From positions 62,001 to 126,000 of the forward strand of contig JAHHDT010000004.1 in the NCBI GenBank assembly GCA_019739225.1: a stretch of 64,000 bases of DNA, given 5' to 3'. How positions within the stretch are numbered: the stretch's first letter is position 1; each line of letters begins with the position of its first letter. Position numbers and translations under genes: made by a program. This DNA is from Aquamicrobium sp. (GTDB lineage: Bacteria > Pseudomonadota > Alphaproteobacteria > Rhizobiales > Rhizobiaceae). Below, piece after piece: positions 57,070 to 64,000 of this stretch. Under the pieces are notes generated by a model that was not told the origin of the DNA, made no database searches, and worked only from the letters and a program-made list of their open reading frames with translations.

Positions 57070-58350
57070 ATGAGCAAGGTCAGCAATGGTGGCGGCGGCG
57101 GCGACTCGAAGAACACGCTGTATTGCTCGTTCTGCGGCAAGAGCCAGCATGAGGTCCGCAAGCTGATCGCCGGTCCGACGGTCTTCATCTGCGATGAATG
57201 CGTCGAACTGTGCATGGACATCATCCGCGAGGAGAACAAATCCTCGATGGTGAAGTCGCGCGAGGGTGTACCCACCCCGCAGGAGATCCTGACGGTCCTC
57301 GACGACTACGTGATCGGCCAGCCCTACGCCAAGCGCGTACTGTCGGTTGCCGTCCACAACCACTACAAGCGGCTGGCGCATGCCGGCAAGAACGCTGACG
57401 TCGAACTGGCGAAGTCGAACATCCTGCTGATCGGTCCGACGGGCTGCGGCAAGACGCTGCTGGCCCAGACGCTGGCGCGCATCATCGACGTGCCCTTCAC
57501 GATGGCCGATGCGACCACGCTGACGGAAGCGGGCTATGTCGGTGAGGACGTCGAGAACATCATCCTGAAGCTCCTGCAGTCGGCCGACTACAATGTCGAG
57601 CGCGCCCAGCGCGGCATCGTCTACATCGACGAGATCGACAAGATTTCGCGCAAGTCCGACAACCCGTCGATCACCCGCGACGTGTCGGGCGAGGGCGTGC
57701 AGCAGGCGCTGCTGAAGATCATGGAAGGCACCGTCGCTTCGGTTCCGCCGCAGGGCGGCCGCAAGCATCCCCAGCAGGAATTCCTGCAAGTGGATACGGC
57801 CAACATCCTGTTCATCTGCGGCGGCGCTTTCGCCGGCCTCGACAAGATCATTTCCGACCGTGGCCGCAAGACCTCGATCGGCTTCGGCGCGACGGTCGCC
57901 TCGCCGGAGGATCGCCGCACCGGCGATCTGTTCCGCCAGGTAGAGCCCGAGGATCTGCTGAAGTTCGGCCTCATCCCCGAATTCGTCGGCCGTCTGCCGG
58001 TGCTGGCAACGCTCGAGGATCTTGACGAGCCGGCGCTGATCCAGATCCTGACCGAGCCGAAGAACGCACTGGTCAAGCAGTACCAGCGCCTTTTCGAGAT
58101 GGAGAACGTGGAACTCACCTTCCACGAGAGCGCGCTTTCGGCGATCGCGAAGAAGGCTATCGAACGCAAGACCGGCGCACGTGGTCTCCGCTCGATCATG
58201 GAGGCAATCCTGCTCGACACCATGTTCGAGCTTCCGGCGCTGGAAGGTGTGCAGGAGGTCGTCATCTCCGACGAGGTCGTCTCCGGCAATGCGCGCCCGC
58301 TCTACATCTACGCCGAGCGCGAGAAGGAAAAGGGCAACGCCAGCGCATAG
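57070..58350 (+). CDS. clpX: ATP-dependent Clp protease unfoldase subunit ClpX
   Basis: A 426-residue AAA+ unfoldase. The N-terminal zinc-binding domain has Cys pairs in [11 protein letters not shown] and [10 protein letters not shown] (residues about 14-42). Walker A is GPTGCGKT near residue 121, Walker B is IVYIDEIDK near 182, and the GFGA pore-loop region and the SVEGxGL-type sensor 2 (TGARGLRS near 370) are present. The start at 57070 was chosen over an upstream TTG. It ends inside a perfect 9-bp stem. In many alphaproteobacteria lon follows; here it does not. Confidence 0.97.
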   Translation: MSKVSNGGGGGDSKNTLYCSFCGKSQHEVRKLIAGPTVFICDECVELCMDIIREENKSSMVKSREGVPTPQEILTVLDDYVIGQPYAKRVLSVAVHNHYKRLAHAGKNADVELAKSNILLIGPTGCGKTLLAQTLARIIDVPFTMADATTLTEAGYVGEDVENIILKLLQSADYNVERAQRGIVYIDEIDKISRKSDNPSITRDVSGEGVQQALLKIMEGTVASVPPQGGRKHPQQEFLQVDTANILFICGGAFAGLDKIISDRGRKTSIGFGATVASPEDRRTGDLFRQVEPEDLLKFGLIPEFVGRLPVLATLEDLDEPALIQILTEPKNALVKQYQRLFEMENVELTFHESALSAIAKKAIERKTGARGLRSIMEAILLDTMFELPALEGVQEVVISDEVVSGNARPLYIYAEREKEKGNASA

Positions 58351-58359
58351 GCTGGCGTT
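58336..58359 (+). terminator. stem-loop at the clpX stop codon
   Basis: AACGCCAGC (58336-58344) pairs perfectly with GCTGGCGTT (58351-58359); the loop holds the TAG stop. It has no T-tract, so it is a weak terminator or mRNA 3'-end structure. Confidence 0.45.
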
Positions 58360-58472
58360 CCTCCCCCCGCAACGGCTGGCATAGTTGACCGGATGCGGCC
58401 TCGTGGCGCTTGCCATCGGGCCGCATGAGAGCCATAAGCGGCGTACGGCAACGCATCCTGCCAGAGGAATCG

Positions 58473-58871
58473 ATGAAGACCTTTTTCACGCAGTTCTTTA
58501 CGTGGTGGAACGGCCAGACGCTCGGCACGCGCTTTCACACATGGCGCCACGGCACCAAGGTCGGCACGGACGAACTCGGCAACACCTATTACGAGGGCGG
58601 CAAGGATTCCGAGGGGCGCACGCGCCGCTGGGTCATCTACAACGGATATTCCGAAGCCTCGGCGATCCCGTCCGGCTGGCATGGCTGGATGCACCACCGC
58701 ACCGACGTTGCGCCGAGCAGCGAAGATTATAAGCCACGCGAGTGGGAGAAGGCGCATAAGCCGAACCTGACGGGTTCCGCGGCCGCCTACCGTCCGCGCG
58801 GCTCGGTGCTCACCGCGCAGGAACGCCCGCGCGTGACCGGCGACTACGACGCCTGGACGCCGGGTTCCTGA
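58473..58871 (+). CDS. NADH:ubiquinone oxidoreductase supernumerary subunit, NDUFA12/B17.2 family
   Basis: A 132-residue accessory subunit of complex I, unusual outside alphaproteobacteria and mitochondria. The conserved domain reads TKVGTDELGNTYYEGGKDSEGRTRRWVIYNG (from residue 28) and PSGWHGWMHHRTDVAP near 69. The start at 58473 was chosen because the longer frame from 58410 has no family character. It lies upstream of DUF2155 and aat on the same axis, a common rhizobial order. Confidence 0.9.
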   Translation: MKTFFTQFFTWWNGQTLGTRFHTWRHGTKVGTDELGNTYYEGGKDSEGRTRRWVIYNGYSEASAIPSGWHGWMHHRTDVAPSSEDYKPREWEKAHKPNLTGSAAAYRPRGSVLTAQERPRVTGDYDAWTPGS

Positions 58872-58922
58872 GTTTATGCGGCGGGAGAGGGCACTTTTCT
58901 CGCCACATTCTTCTCATATCGA

Positions 58923-59414
58923 ATGGCCTCTTCCCGAAACCGGATCGCGCGCCGCATGGGCAACGACAGCATGATCGAGAATGGCCGCAAACGCTTTCCT
59001 GCCAGGATGCGTAGCATCCTGCTGACCGGACTGACCGCCGCTCTGCTGGCGACAAGCGGGCCTGCCCTGGCGGAACGCGTCAGCAATCCGGTCGCCGAGT
59101 TCACCGGCGTCGACAAGATCACCGGCCGCATCATCACCTTCGACGTCTATGTCGACGAGACGGTGCAGTTCGGTGCGCTTCAGGTGACACCACGCGTCTG
59201 CTACTCGGCGCCCGACACCGAGGAACCGAAGACCGATTCCTTCGTCGAGGTCGACGAGATCACGCTCGATCGCAAGATCAGGCGCATCTTCACAGGCTGG
59301 ATGTTTGCAGAAAGTCCGGGCCTCAACGCTGTGGAACACGCCGTTTATGACGTCTGGCTGAAGGCCTGCAAGCAGGACTCGGACGTTCCGGCGCCGGAAG
59401 AAGCCAAGAGCTGA
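58923..59414 (+). CDS. DUF2155 periplasmic protein
   Basis: A 163-residue exported protein. A signal peptide ends near residue 50 (GLTAALLATSGPALAERVSN). The mature part has a Cys in RVCYSAP and another in LKACKQ, possibly a disulfide, and the FTGWMFAESPGLNAVEHAVYDVWLK stretch typical of the family. Function is unknown; it is a small alphaproteobacterial family often next to aat and complex I accessory genes. The start at 58923 was taken; a start at 58971 (MIENG) is possible. Confidence 0.88.
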   Translation: MASSRNRIARRMGNDSMIENGRKRFPARMRSILLTGLTAALLATSGPALAERVSNPVAEFTGVDKITGRIITFDVYVDETVQFGALQVTPRVCYSAPDTEEPKTDSFVEVDEITLDRKIRRIFTGWMFAESPGLNAVEHAVYDVWLKACKQDSDVPAPEEAKS

Positions 59415-59417
59415 CCG

Positions 59418-60035
59418 TCAATCGTTGAAGCGGGCCTCGCCGGCCAGCGCTTCCTCGAGCAGCGTTTCGTATTTCGCACGCGGCACGTCGATCGCGCCGA
59501 AGCGCTTCAGGTGCTCGGTGGTGAACTGGGTGTCCAGCAGAACGAAGCCGCGCGCCCGCAACCGTTCCACCAGATGCATGAGGCAGATTTTCGAGGCATC
59601 GGTCTCGCGCGAGAACATGCTTTCGCCGAAGAAGGCGCGGCCGAGCGTCACGCCGTAGAGCCCCCCGACAAGCCGTCCCTCGCGCCATGCCTCGACCGTG
59701 TGGCAGTTGCCGCGCGCGAAGAGTTCGGCATAAGCCTCGCGTATCGGCTGGTTTATCCAGGTCGACATGCGGCCTTCGCGTGCTTCGGCGCAACCTTCGA
59801 TGACACCCTCAAAGTCCGTGTCGAAACGCATGTCGAAGTCGCCCCGCCGCGCCGTCTTCACGAGGCTCCGGGGCGCGTGGAAGGCGTCCAGCGGGATGAT
59901 GCCCCGGCTCTCGGGCCGCACCCAGAAGATCTCCGGATCGTCGGCGTTCTCGGCCATGGGGAAGACGCCCGACGCATAGGCGCGCAGCAACAGGTCAGGC
60001 GGGATGCGTTGGCCGGGTGCGAACGGGCGGGTCAT
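59418..60035 (-). CDS. aat: leucyl/phenylalanyl-tRNA--protein transferase
   Basis: A 205-residue enzyme that adds Leu or Phe to proteins with N-terminal Lys or Arg for ClpS-ClpAP degradation. It begins [26 protein letters not shown] with the [24 protein letters not shown] core and carries [29 protein letters not shown] near residue 113. It is convergent with DUF2155 and lies four bases from its stop. With bpt at 3288 the window holds both L/F- and D/E-specific transferases. Confidence 0.95.
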   Translation of the reverse strand: MTRPFAPGQRIPPDLLLRAYASGVFPMAENADDPEIFWVRPESRGIIPLDAFHAPRSLVKTARRGDFDMRFDTDFEGVIEGCAEAREGRMSTWINQPIREAYAELFARGNCHTVEAWREGRLVGGLYGVTLGRAFFGESMFSRETDASKICLMHLVERLRARGFVLLDTQFTTEHLKRFGAIDVPRAKYETLLEEALAGEARFND

Positions 60036-60054
60036 CTCAATGTTGCGCTATAAG

Positions 60055-60225
60055 TGCGTCCTTCGAGGCTCGCCCTCCCGCGGCAGTGCCAAGACGTTCG
60101 ACATCTGTACGGGCTCGCACCTCAGGATGAGGGCTGTTGTGCCAGCGCTCCTCATCCTGAAGTGCGAGCCCGCATGGACTTGGATGTTTCATGTCGCCAC
60201 CCGAGGGCGAGCCTCGAAGGACGCA
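60055..60225. repeat. 171-bp nested palindromic intergenic repeat
   Basis: A perfect 23-bp outer inverted repeat (60055-60077 with 60203-60225, core CCTTCGAGGCTCGCC) encloses an inner 21-bp pair matching at 20 of 21 bases (60111-60131 with 60151-60171, core TCAGGATGAG). The RNA or DNA could fold into a long cruciform. Its motifs resemble widespread rhizobial intergenic palindromes (RIME-like, mosaic repeats). No open frame or terminal direct repeat of an insertion sequence is seen. It lies between aat and accC. Confidence 0.85.
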
Positions 60226-60232
60226 TGACCTG

Positions 60233-61576
60233 CTACTCCGCCTTCGCGAGATACTTTTCCAGCCAGTGGATGTCGTAGTCGCCGTTGGCGATGTCGATGT
60301 TGCCGATCAGGTCGCGGAACAGCGGTAGCGTCGTGTTGATGCCGTCGACCACGAACTCGTCGAGCGCGCGGCGTAGCCGCATCATGCATTCGACGCGATT
60401 GCGTCCATGCACGATCAGCTTGCCGATCAGGCTGTCGTAATAGGGCGGGATCTTGTAGCCGGAATAGGCGCCTGAATCGACGCGGATGCCGAGACCGCCA
60501 GGCGTATGGAAATGGGTGATCCTGCCGGGCGAGGGGACGAAGGTCTTGGGGTCCTCGGCGTTGATGCGGCATTCGATGGCATGGCCTTCGAACCGCACCT
60601 CGTCCTGCGTCACCGAAAGGCCGCCGCCGGAAGCGACGCGAATCTGTTCGTGGACGAGATCGATGCCGGTGATCGCTTCCGTCACCGGATGCTCCACCTG
60701 CAGGCGGGTATTCATCTCGATGAAGTAGAACTCGCCGTTCTCATAGAGGAACTCGATGGTGCCAGCGCCCGAATAGCCGAGGTCGGCGACTGCCTTTGCG
60801 CAAATCCCGCCGATCTTCTCGCGCTCGATCGCGTTGAGTGCCGGCGAATTCGCCTCTTCCCAGACCTTCTGGTGGCGGCGCTGCAGCGAACAGTCGCGCT
60901 CGCCGAGATGGATCGCCTGTCCGGCGCCGTCGCCAACGATCTGCACCTCGATATGGCGCGGCTTCTCGAGATATTTCTCGATATAGACGGCATCGTCGCC
61001 GAAGGCGGCACCCGCTTCCGTGCGCGCGGTATTCAGTGCGACCAGCAGGTCTTCTTCGGAGCGCGCCACCTTCATGCCGCGTCCGCCGCCACCGGCCGAA
61101 GCCTTGATGATGACCGGATAGCCGATCTCGGCCGCGATCCGGAGCGCTTCCTTCTCGTCGGAAACCGCGCCCTCGGAGCCTGGAACGACCGGAATGCCAA
61201 GGCGCTTGGCGGTGCGCTTGGCCTCGATCTTGTCGCCCATGATGCGGATGTGGTCGCCCGACGGTCCGATGAAAGTGATGTTGTGGGCGGCGAGAATGTC
61301 GGCGAACTTGGCGTTCTCCGACAGGAAGCCGTAGCCGGGATGGATCGCATCGGCGCCGGTGATCTCGCAGGCCGCGACGATCTGGTGAATGTTGAGATAG
61401 GAATCGCGCGAGGCGGGCGGGCCGATGCAGACGCTCTCGTCGGCGAGACCGACATGCATCGCATCCGCATCCGCGGTGGAATGCACGGCCACCGTCTGGA
61501 TGCCGAGCTCCTTGCAGGCGCGCAGCACCCTCAGTGCGATCTCGCCGCGATTGGCGATCAGAATTTTCTGGAACAT
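60233..61576 (-). CDS. accC: acetyl-CoA carboxylase biotin carboxylase subunit
   Basis: A 447-residue ATP-grasp enzyme that carboxylates biotin on AccB for malonyl-CoA production. It has the N-terminal [25 protein letters not shown], the glycine-rich ATP loop [16 protein letters not shown] near residue 159, and the active region [20 protein letters not shown] near 286. The length is normal for AccC. It follows accB with 15 bp between them on the same strand, forming accB-accC. Confidence 0.97.
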   Translation of the reverse strand: MFQKILIANRGEIALRVLRACKELGIQTVAVHSTADADAMHVGLADESVCIGPPASRDSYLNIHQIVAACEITGADAIHPGYGFLSENAKFADILAAHNITFIGPSGDHIRIMGDKIEAKRTAKRLGIPVVPGSEGAVSDEKEALRIAAEIGYPVIIKASAGGGGRGMKVARSEEDLLVALNTARTEAGAAFGDDAVYIEKYLEKPRHIEVQIVGDGAGQAIHLGERDCSLQRRHQKVWEEANSPALNAIEREKIGGICAKAVADLGYSGAGTIEFLYENGEFYFIEMNTRLQVEHPVTEAITGIDLVHEQIRVASGGGLSVTQDEVRFEGHAIECRINAEDPKTFVPSPGRITHFHTPGGLGIRVDSGAYSGYKIPPYYDSLIGKLIVHGRNRVECMMRLRRALDEFVVDGINTTLPLFRDLIGNIDIANGDYDIHWLEKYLAKAE

Positions 61577-61591
61577 CCTCCTTGCCCCGGC

Positions 61592-62062
61592 CTACTCGAT
61601 GACGACCAGCGGCTCACCGTACTCGACCGGCTGCGCATCCTCGAACAGGATTGCGGTGACGGTGCCGGAGCGCGGCGAGGGGATCTGGTTCATCGTCTTC
61701 ATCGCTTCGATGATCAGCAGCGTCTGGCCTTCCTTGATCTGCTGGCCGACCTCGATGAAGGGCTTGGCGCCCGGCGCGGCCGCCAGATATGCAGTGCCGA
61801 CCATCGGGGAAGGAACGGCATTCTTGCTGTTGTCGGCGGGCGCGGCCGGCTGGGGTGCGGCGGTGGAAGATGCCGACTGCGCGGCCGGGGCCGGCGCGGG
61901 GGCCGCAGGTGCCGAATAGGCCTGAACGGCCGCCGGCGTGCGCGACACGCGGATGCGCAGGTCTTCCTGCTCGACCTCGATCTCGGTCAGGTTCGTCTCG
62001 TCGAGAATACTCGCGAGATCGCGGATGAGCTGCTGGTCAACACCGGGTTTCTTCGTCGACAT
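61592..62062 (-). CDS. accB: acetyl-CoA carboxylase biotin carboxyl carrier protein
   Basis: A 156-residue carrier. A Pro/Ala-rich flexible linker (residues about 43-70) leads to the biotinyl domain with the biotinylated Lys in [14 protein letters not shown] near residue 121. The motif reads AMKT rather than the textbook AMKM; this variant is common in rhizobia. Its start is seven bases after the aroQ stop, so aroQ-accB-accC form one operon on the minus strand. Confidence 0.95.
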   Translation of the reverse strand: MSTKKPGVDQQLIRDLASILDETNLTEIEVEQEDLRIRVSRTPAAVQAYSAPAAPAPAPAAQSASSTAAPQPAAPADNSKNAVPSPMVGTAYLAAAPGAKPFIEVGQQIKEGQTLLIIEAMKTMNQIPSPRSGTVTAILFEDAQPVEYGEPLVVIE

Positions 62063-62069
62063 CGGAGAT

Positions 62070-62534
62070 TTATCCTTGCCCTTCTTGCTGGACCGCCCCG
62101 AGCCGGGCGGCGAGCGCGAGCAGTGCCATGATGTAGCCCTGCGAGCCGAAGCCGCAGATCATGCCGGTCGCGACCGACGACACCCAGGAGTGATGCCGGA
62201 ACTCTTCGCGCGCGTGAATATTGGAGAGATGCACTTCGGCGACCGGCAGCGGCGAGACCGCGCGGATCGCGTCGTGGATTGCGATGGAGGTGTGGCTGTA
62301 GGCGCCGGGATTGATCACGATGCCTTTCGCCTTGGAACCTGCTTCCTGGATCCAGTCGACCAGAACGCCCTCGTGGTTGGTCTGGCGGAAATCGATCTCG
62401 AGGCCGAGCTTCGTTCCCGCCGCGCGGCAATCCTCGCCGATCGTCTCCAGCGTTTCCCCGCCATAGATGCCGGGCTCGCGTTTGCCGAGCATATTGAGGT
62501 TGGGACCGTTGAGGACGAAAATGATGTTGGACAT
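62070..62534 (-). CDS. aroQ: 3-dehydroquinate dehydratase, type II
   Basis: A 154-residue shikimate-pathway enzyme that dehydrates 3-dehydroquinate. Family marks are [20 protein letters not shown] near residue 6 with the catalytic Tyr, [16 protein letters not shown] near 49, and [20 protein letters not shown] near 73 with the catalytic His. It opens the operon with accB and accC. It starts 128 bp from the DsbA-like gene stop. Confidence 0.96.
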   Translation of the reverse strand: MSNIIFVLNGPNLNMLGKREPGIYGGETLETIGEDCRAAGTKLGLEIDFRQTNHEGVLVDWIQEAGSKAKGIVINPGAYSHTSIAIHDAIRAVSPLPVAEVHLSNIHAREEFRHHSWVSSVATGMICGFGSQGYIMALLALAARLGAVQQEGQG

Positions 62535-62662
62535 ATAAAGATGGGTTCCTGCGCCGGCACCTCTATAAAGGGCATAGCCAGCCTCGAAAAGAGCGCAAGT
62601 GCGTTCTTTTCATGTCCACAGCAGCCTGAAACGACGAGATCGCCCCTCAGGATGCGCTCTCG

Positions 62663-63457
62663 TCAGTTGGTGGCCCGCACCTGCTCGACCTTCTCCTGCA
62701 GAACCGCGCGGCCGAGAGCGCCGAAAACGACCTCTTCGCCGACCACGTAGGAAGGCGTACCGGTGATCGAGAGCCTGCTCGCCAGCTCGTAAGTCTGGTT
62801 GAAGGCGTCCGTGATCGCCGGGTTCTTCATTTCCTCGCGCAGTGCCGCCTCGTCGACACCCTGTGCAAGTGCCGCGCGTATGGCCGATTCCTCAGTCGCG
62901 CGCTCGCCGGAGAAGAGTTCGCGGTGGAAGTCGGCGTATTTTTCCGGTGCTAGCGCCCGAAACGCCATCGAAACGACATGCGCCTTCTGCGAATCCGGGC
63001 CGAGGATGGGGAATTCCTTGAGCACGAAACGCAGATCCGGATTGGCTTCGACCATCGCGTCCATGTCGTCCATAGCGCGGCGGCAGAAGCCGCAATTGTA
63101 GTCGAAGAACTCGACGATGGTCACGCTGCCCTCGGGATTGCCGATGACACCGTCGTGCTCCGCGTCGAAAATCGCGTCAGAGGACGAGGCGATCGTCTCG
63201 ACCTGCGCGACGCGCTGCAACTCGCGCTCCTTCTCCTCCAGCGCAACCTGCATGTCGCCAAGGATTTCCGGATTGGCGAGGAGATAGTCGCGCACCACGG
63301 CTTCGATGTCGCCGCGCGCCGACATCGCAGGTTCGGCGGCCACGGCCTGCTGCGGTGCTGCGGAAAGGTCAGCGCGGCTGCCTGCCGCGAAGCCCAGGGC
63401 GAGTATCGCCGCCGAAATCGTGACACCCGCGATGCCGAGTGCGACCGTCTTGCCCAT
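62663..63457 (-). CDS. DsbA family thiol-disulfide oxidoreductase
   Basis: A 264-residue envelope protein. A signal anchor (VALGIAGVTISAAILALGFAAG) precedes a thioredoxin/DsbA domain with the active site FFDYNCGFCRRAMDDM near residue 120 (CGFC). The cis-Pro region reads ITGTPSYVVGEEVVFG near 230. Members of this group oxidise or isomerise disulfides in exported proteins, or work as Com1/BdbD-like proteins. No DsbB partner lies next to it. It precedes the M48-type gene on the same strand and is probably its operon partner. Confidence 0.9.
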   Translation of the reverse strand: MGKTVALGIAGVTISAAILALGFAAGSRADLSAAPQQAVAAEPAMSARGDIEAVVRDYLLANPEILGDMQVALEEKERELQRVAQVETIASSSDAIFDAEHDGVIGNPEGSVTIVEFFDYNCGFCRRAMDDMDAMVEANPDLRFVLKEFPILGPDSQKAHVVSMAFRALAPEKYADFHRELFSGERATEESAIRAALAQGVDEAALREEMKNPAITDAFNQTYELASRLSITGTPSYVVGEEVVFGALGRAVLQEKVEQVRATN

Positions 63458-63490
63458 TGTCTTCGTCCTTGTTGTCCGGTTCGGCGGGAC

Positions 63491-64000
63491 CTAGCGGCCC
63501 ACCGGTCTGTAGTTGATGATGTCCTGCGCCTTGAGCCAGCCGGGCGATCCGTTGGGCATCTTCTGCTGGGCCCGCGCCGCGAAGATTTTCGCGTCGCGAT
63601 AGTTGCCCGAATAGAAATGGCCTTCGGCGGTGGCGAGCTCGGCCTGCGGCACGTCGCCAAGCTGGCCATGGGCCTGCGCGAGGTATCGATAGCCGGCGGC
63701 GTATTCGCGGTCGCGCGACAGGCCGGCCTGGAGCTCGTTGACGGCCTTGCGCAGGTCGTCCTGCTTGCCGGTCGCCATCAGGGCCTGGCCGTAGCCGATC
63801 TGGATGATGCCCGATCTTTGTGGGTCGAGCCGCATTGCGGTGGCAAAGGAGCTGGCCGCCTCCGCGGGCTGCCCGGCCTTCATCAGGATTTCGCCGCGCA
63901 TCTCGTGGAAATACGGGTTCTTTGGCGCCGCGCGCACCAGCGTGTCGATCTTGCTGACGGCGGCTCGCGCGTTGCCCGACAGGAAAGTGCCGATTGCGTC
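63491..64000 (-). CDS. C-terminal part of an M48-family metalloprotease with TPRs (partial)
   Basis: The frame is open from the window edge to a stop at 63491 (170 residues seen) and continues beyond base 64000. It holds TPR-like helices (NARAAVSKIDTLVRAAPKNPYFHEMRGEILMKAG, then YRYLAQAHGQLGDVPQAELATAEGHFYSGNYRDAKI), as in the C-terminal half of BepA-like M48 proteases that support outer-membrane protein quality. The HExxH zinc motif would lie outside the window, so this is an inference from the C-terminal pattern and neighbouring DsbA. Confidence 0.7.
   Translation of the reverse strand, partial: DAIGTFLSGNARAAVSKIDTLVRAAPKNPYFHEMRGEILMKAGQPAEAASSFATAMRLDPQRSGIIQIGYGQALMATGKQDDLRKAVNELQAGLSRDREYAAGYRYLAQAHGQLGDVPQAELATAEGHFYSGNYRDAKIFAARAQQKMPNGSPGWLKAQDIINYRPVGR

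Noticed and set aside
57001-58416. A 471-codon open frame antisense to clpX
   Set aside because: The amino-acid composition is that of a reverse-complement shadow, and clpX has every AAA+ motif on the plus strand.

Overview
This 64 kb window is a high-GC, gene-dense chromosomal segment of an alphaproteobacterium, most likely Hyphomicrobiales (Rhizobiales) near the Phyllobacteriaceae/Mesorhizobium group. The evidence is the gene content: the DUF6163-LdtR-LdtP cell-wall block, an IHF-alpha/MerR pair after plsX-fabH, a supernumerary complex I subunit (NDUFA12 type), a cytochrome bc1 chaperone gene, BamE, CtaA and DUF2155. Promoters have the TTGAC-N17 form and there is a nested intergenic palindrome of a rhizobial style. 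No plasmid, phage or transposase gene is seen.

Layout. 0-8 kb: orphan DUF87/HerA-like ATPase, EamA exporter, bpt, RDD protein, a vapBC-type toxin-antitoxin pair, hemB, and a TetR-RidA operon with a clear palindromic operator. 8-10.4 kb: DUF6163, ldtR and an L,D-transpeptidase (peptidoglycan remodelling). 10.5-21.2 kb: glyA-nrdR-ribD-ribE-ribH-nusB-MFS, a DUF2165 protein, a proton-pumping pyrophosphatase (hppA), bamE, a bc1 chaperone and DUF177. 21.2-43.3 kb: a large glycan locus with glycosyltransferases, an acyltransferase, an SGNH hydrolase, a methyltransferase, Wza, a Wzz/ExoP-like protein, a phosphoglycosyltransferase, a Wzy-like polymerase, a BioF2/CelD-like acyltransferase and a polysaccharide deacetylase. 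It is interrupted by tRNA-Pro(GGG) and by a reversed MerR-ihfA-fabH-plsX block. 43.3-53 kb: DUF2842/ctaA, argC, a kinase, speB, rplM-rpsI, several small metabolic enzymes, metY and a cupin. 53-56 kb: a 0.5 kb non-coding stretch, a P450 and an oxidase pseudogene with three frameshifts. 56-64 kb: clpP-clpX, NDUFA12, DUF2155, aat, a 171-bp palindromic repeat, accC-accB-aroQ, a DsbA-like protein and the end of an M48 protease.

How the genes work together. The glycan locus looks like a Wzx/Wzy-type extracellular polysaccharide system. The phosphoglycosyltransferase starts the lipid-linked unit, the glycosyltransferases extend it, and the acyl-, methyl-, deacetyl- and esterase-type genes may decorate it. 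Wzy polymerises, and Wzz plus Wza control length and export. No flippase is present in the window, and the Wzz-type protein has lost its kinase P-loop. Bpt and Aat, the two N-degron aminoacyl-transferases, are both here, together with clpP and clpX. The best candidates for undescribed biology are the structured non-coding stretch at 53.05-53.54 kb, the 918-residue multidomain glycosyltransferase with its partner and tailoring genes, and the palindrome-controlled TetR-RidA unit. No clearly new defence system was found.
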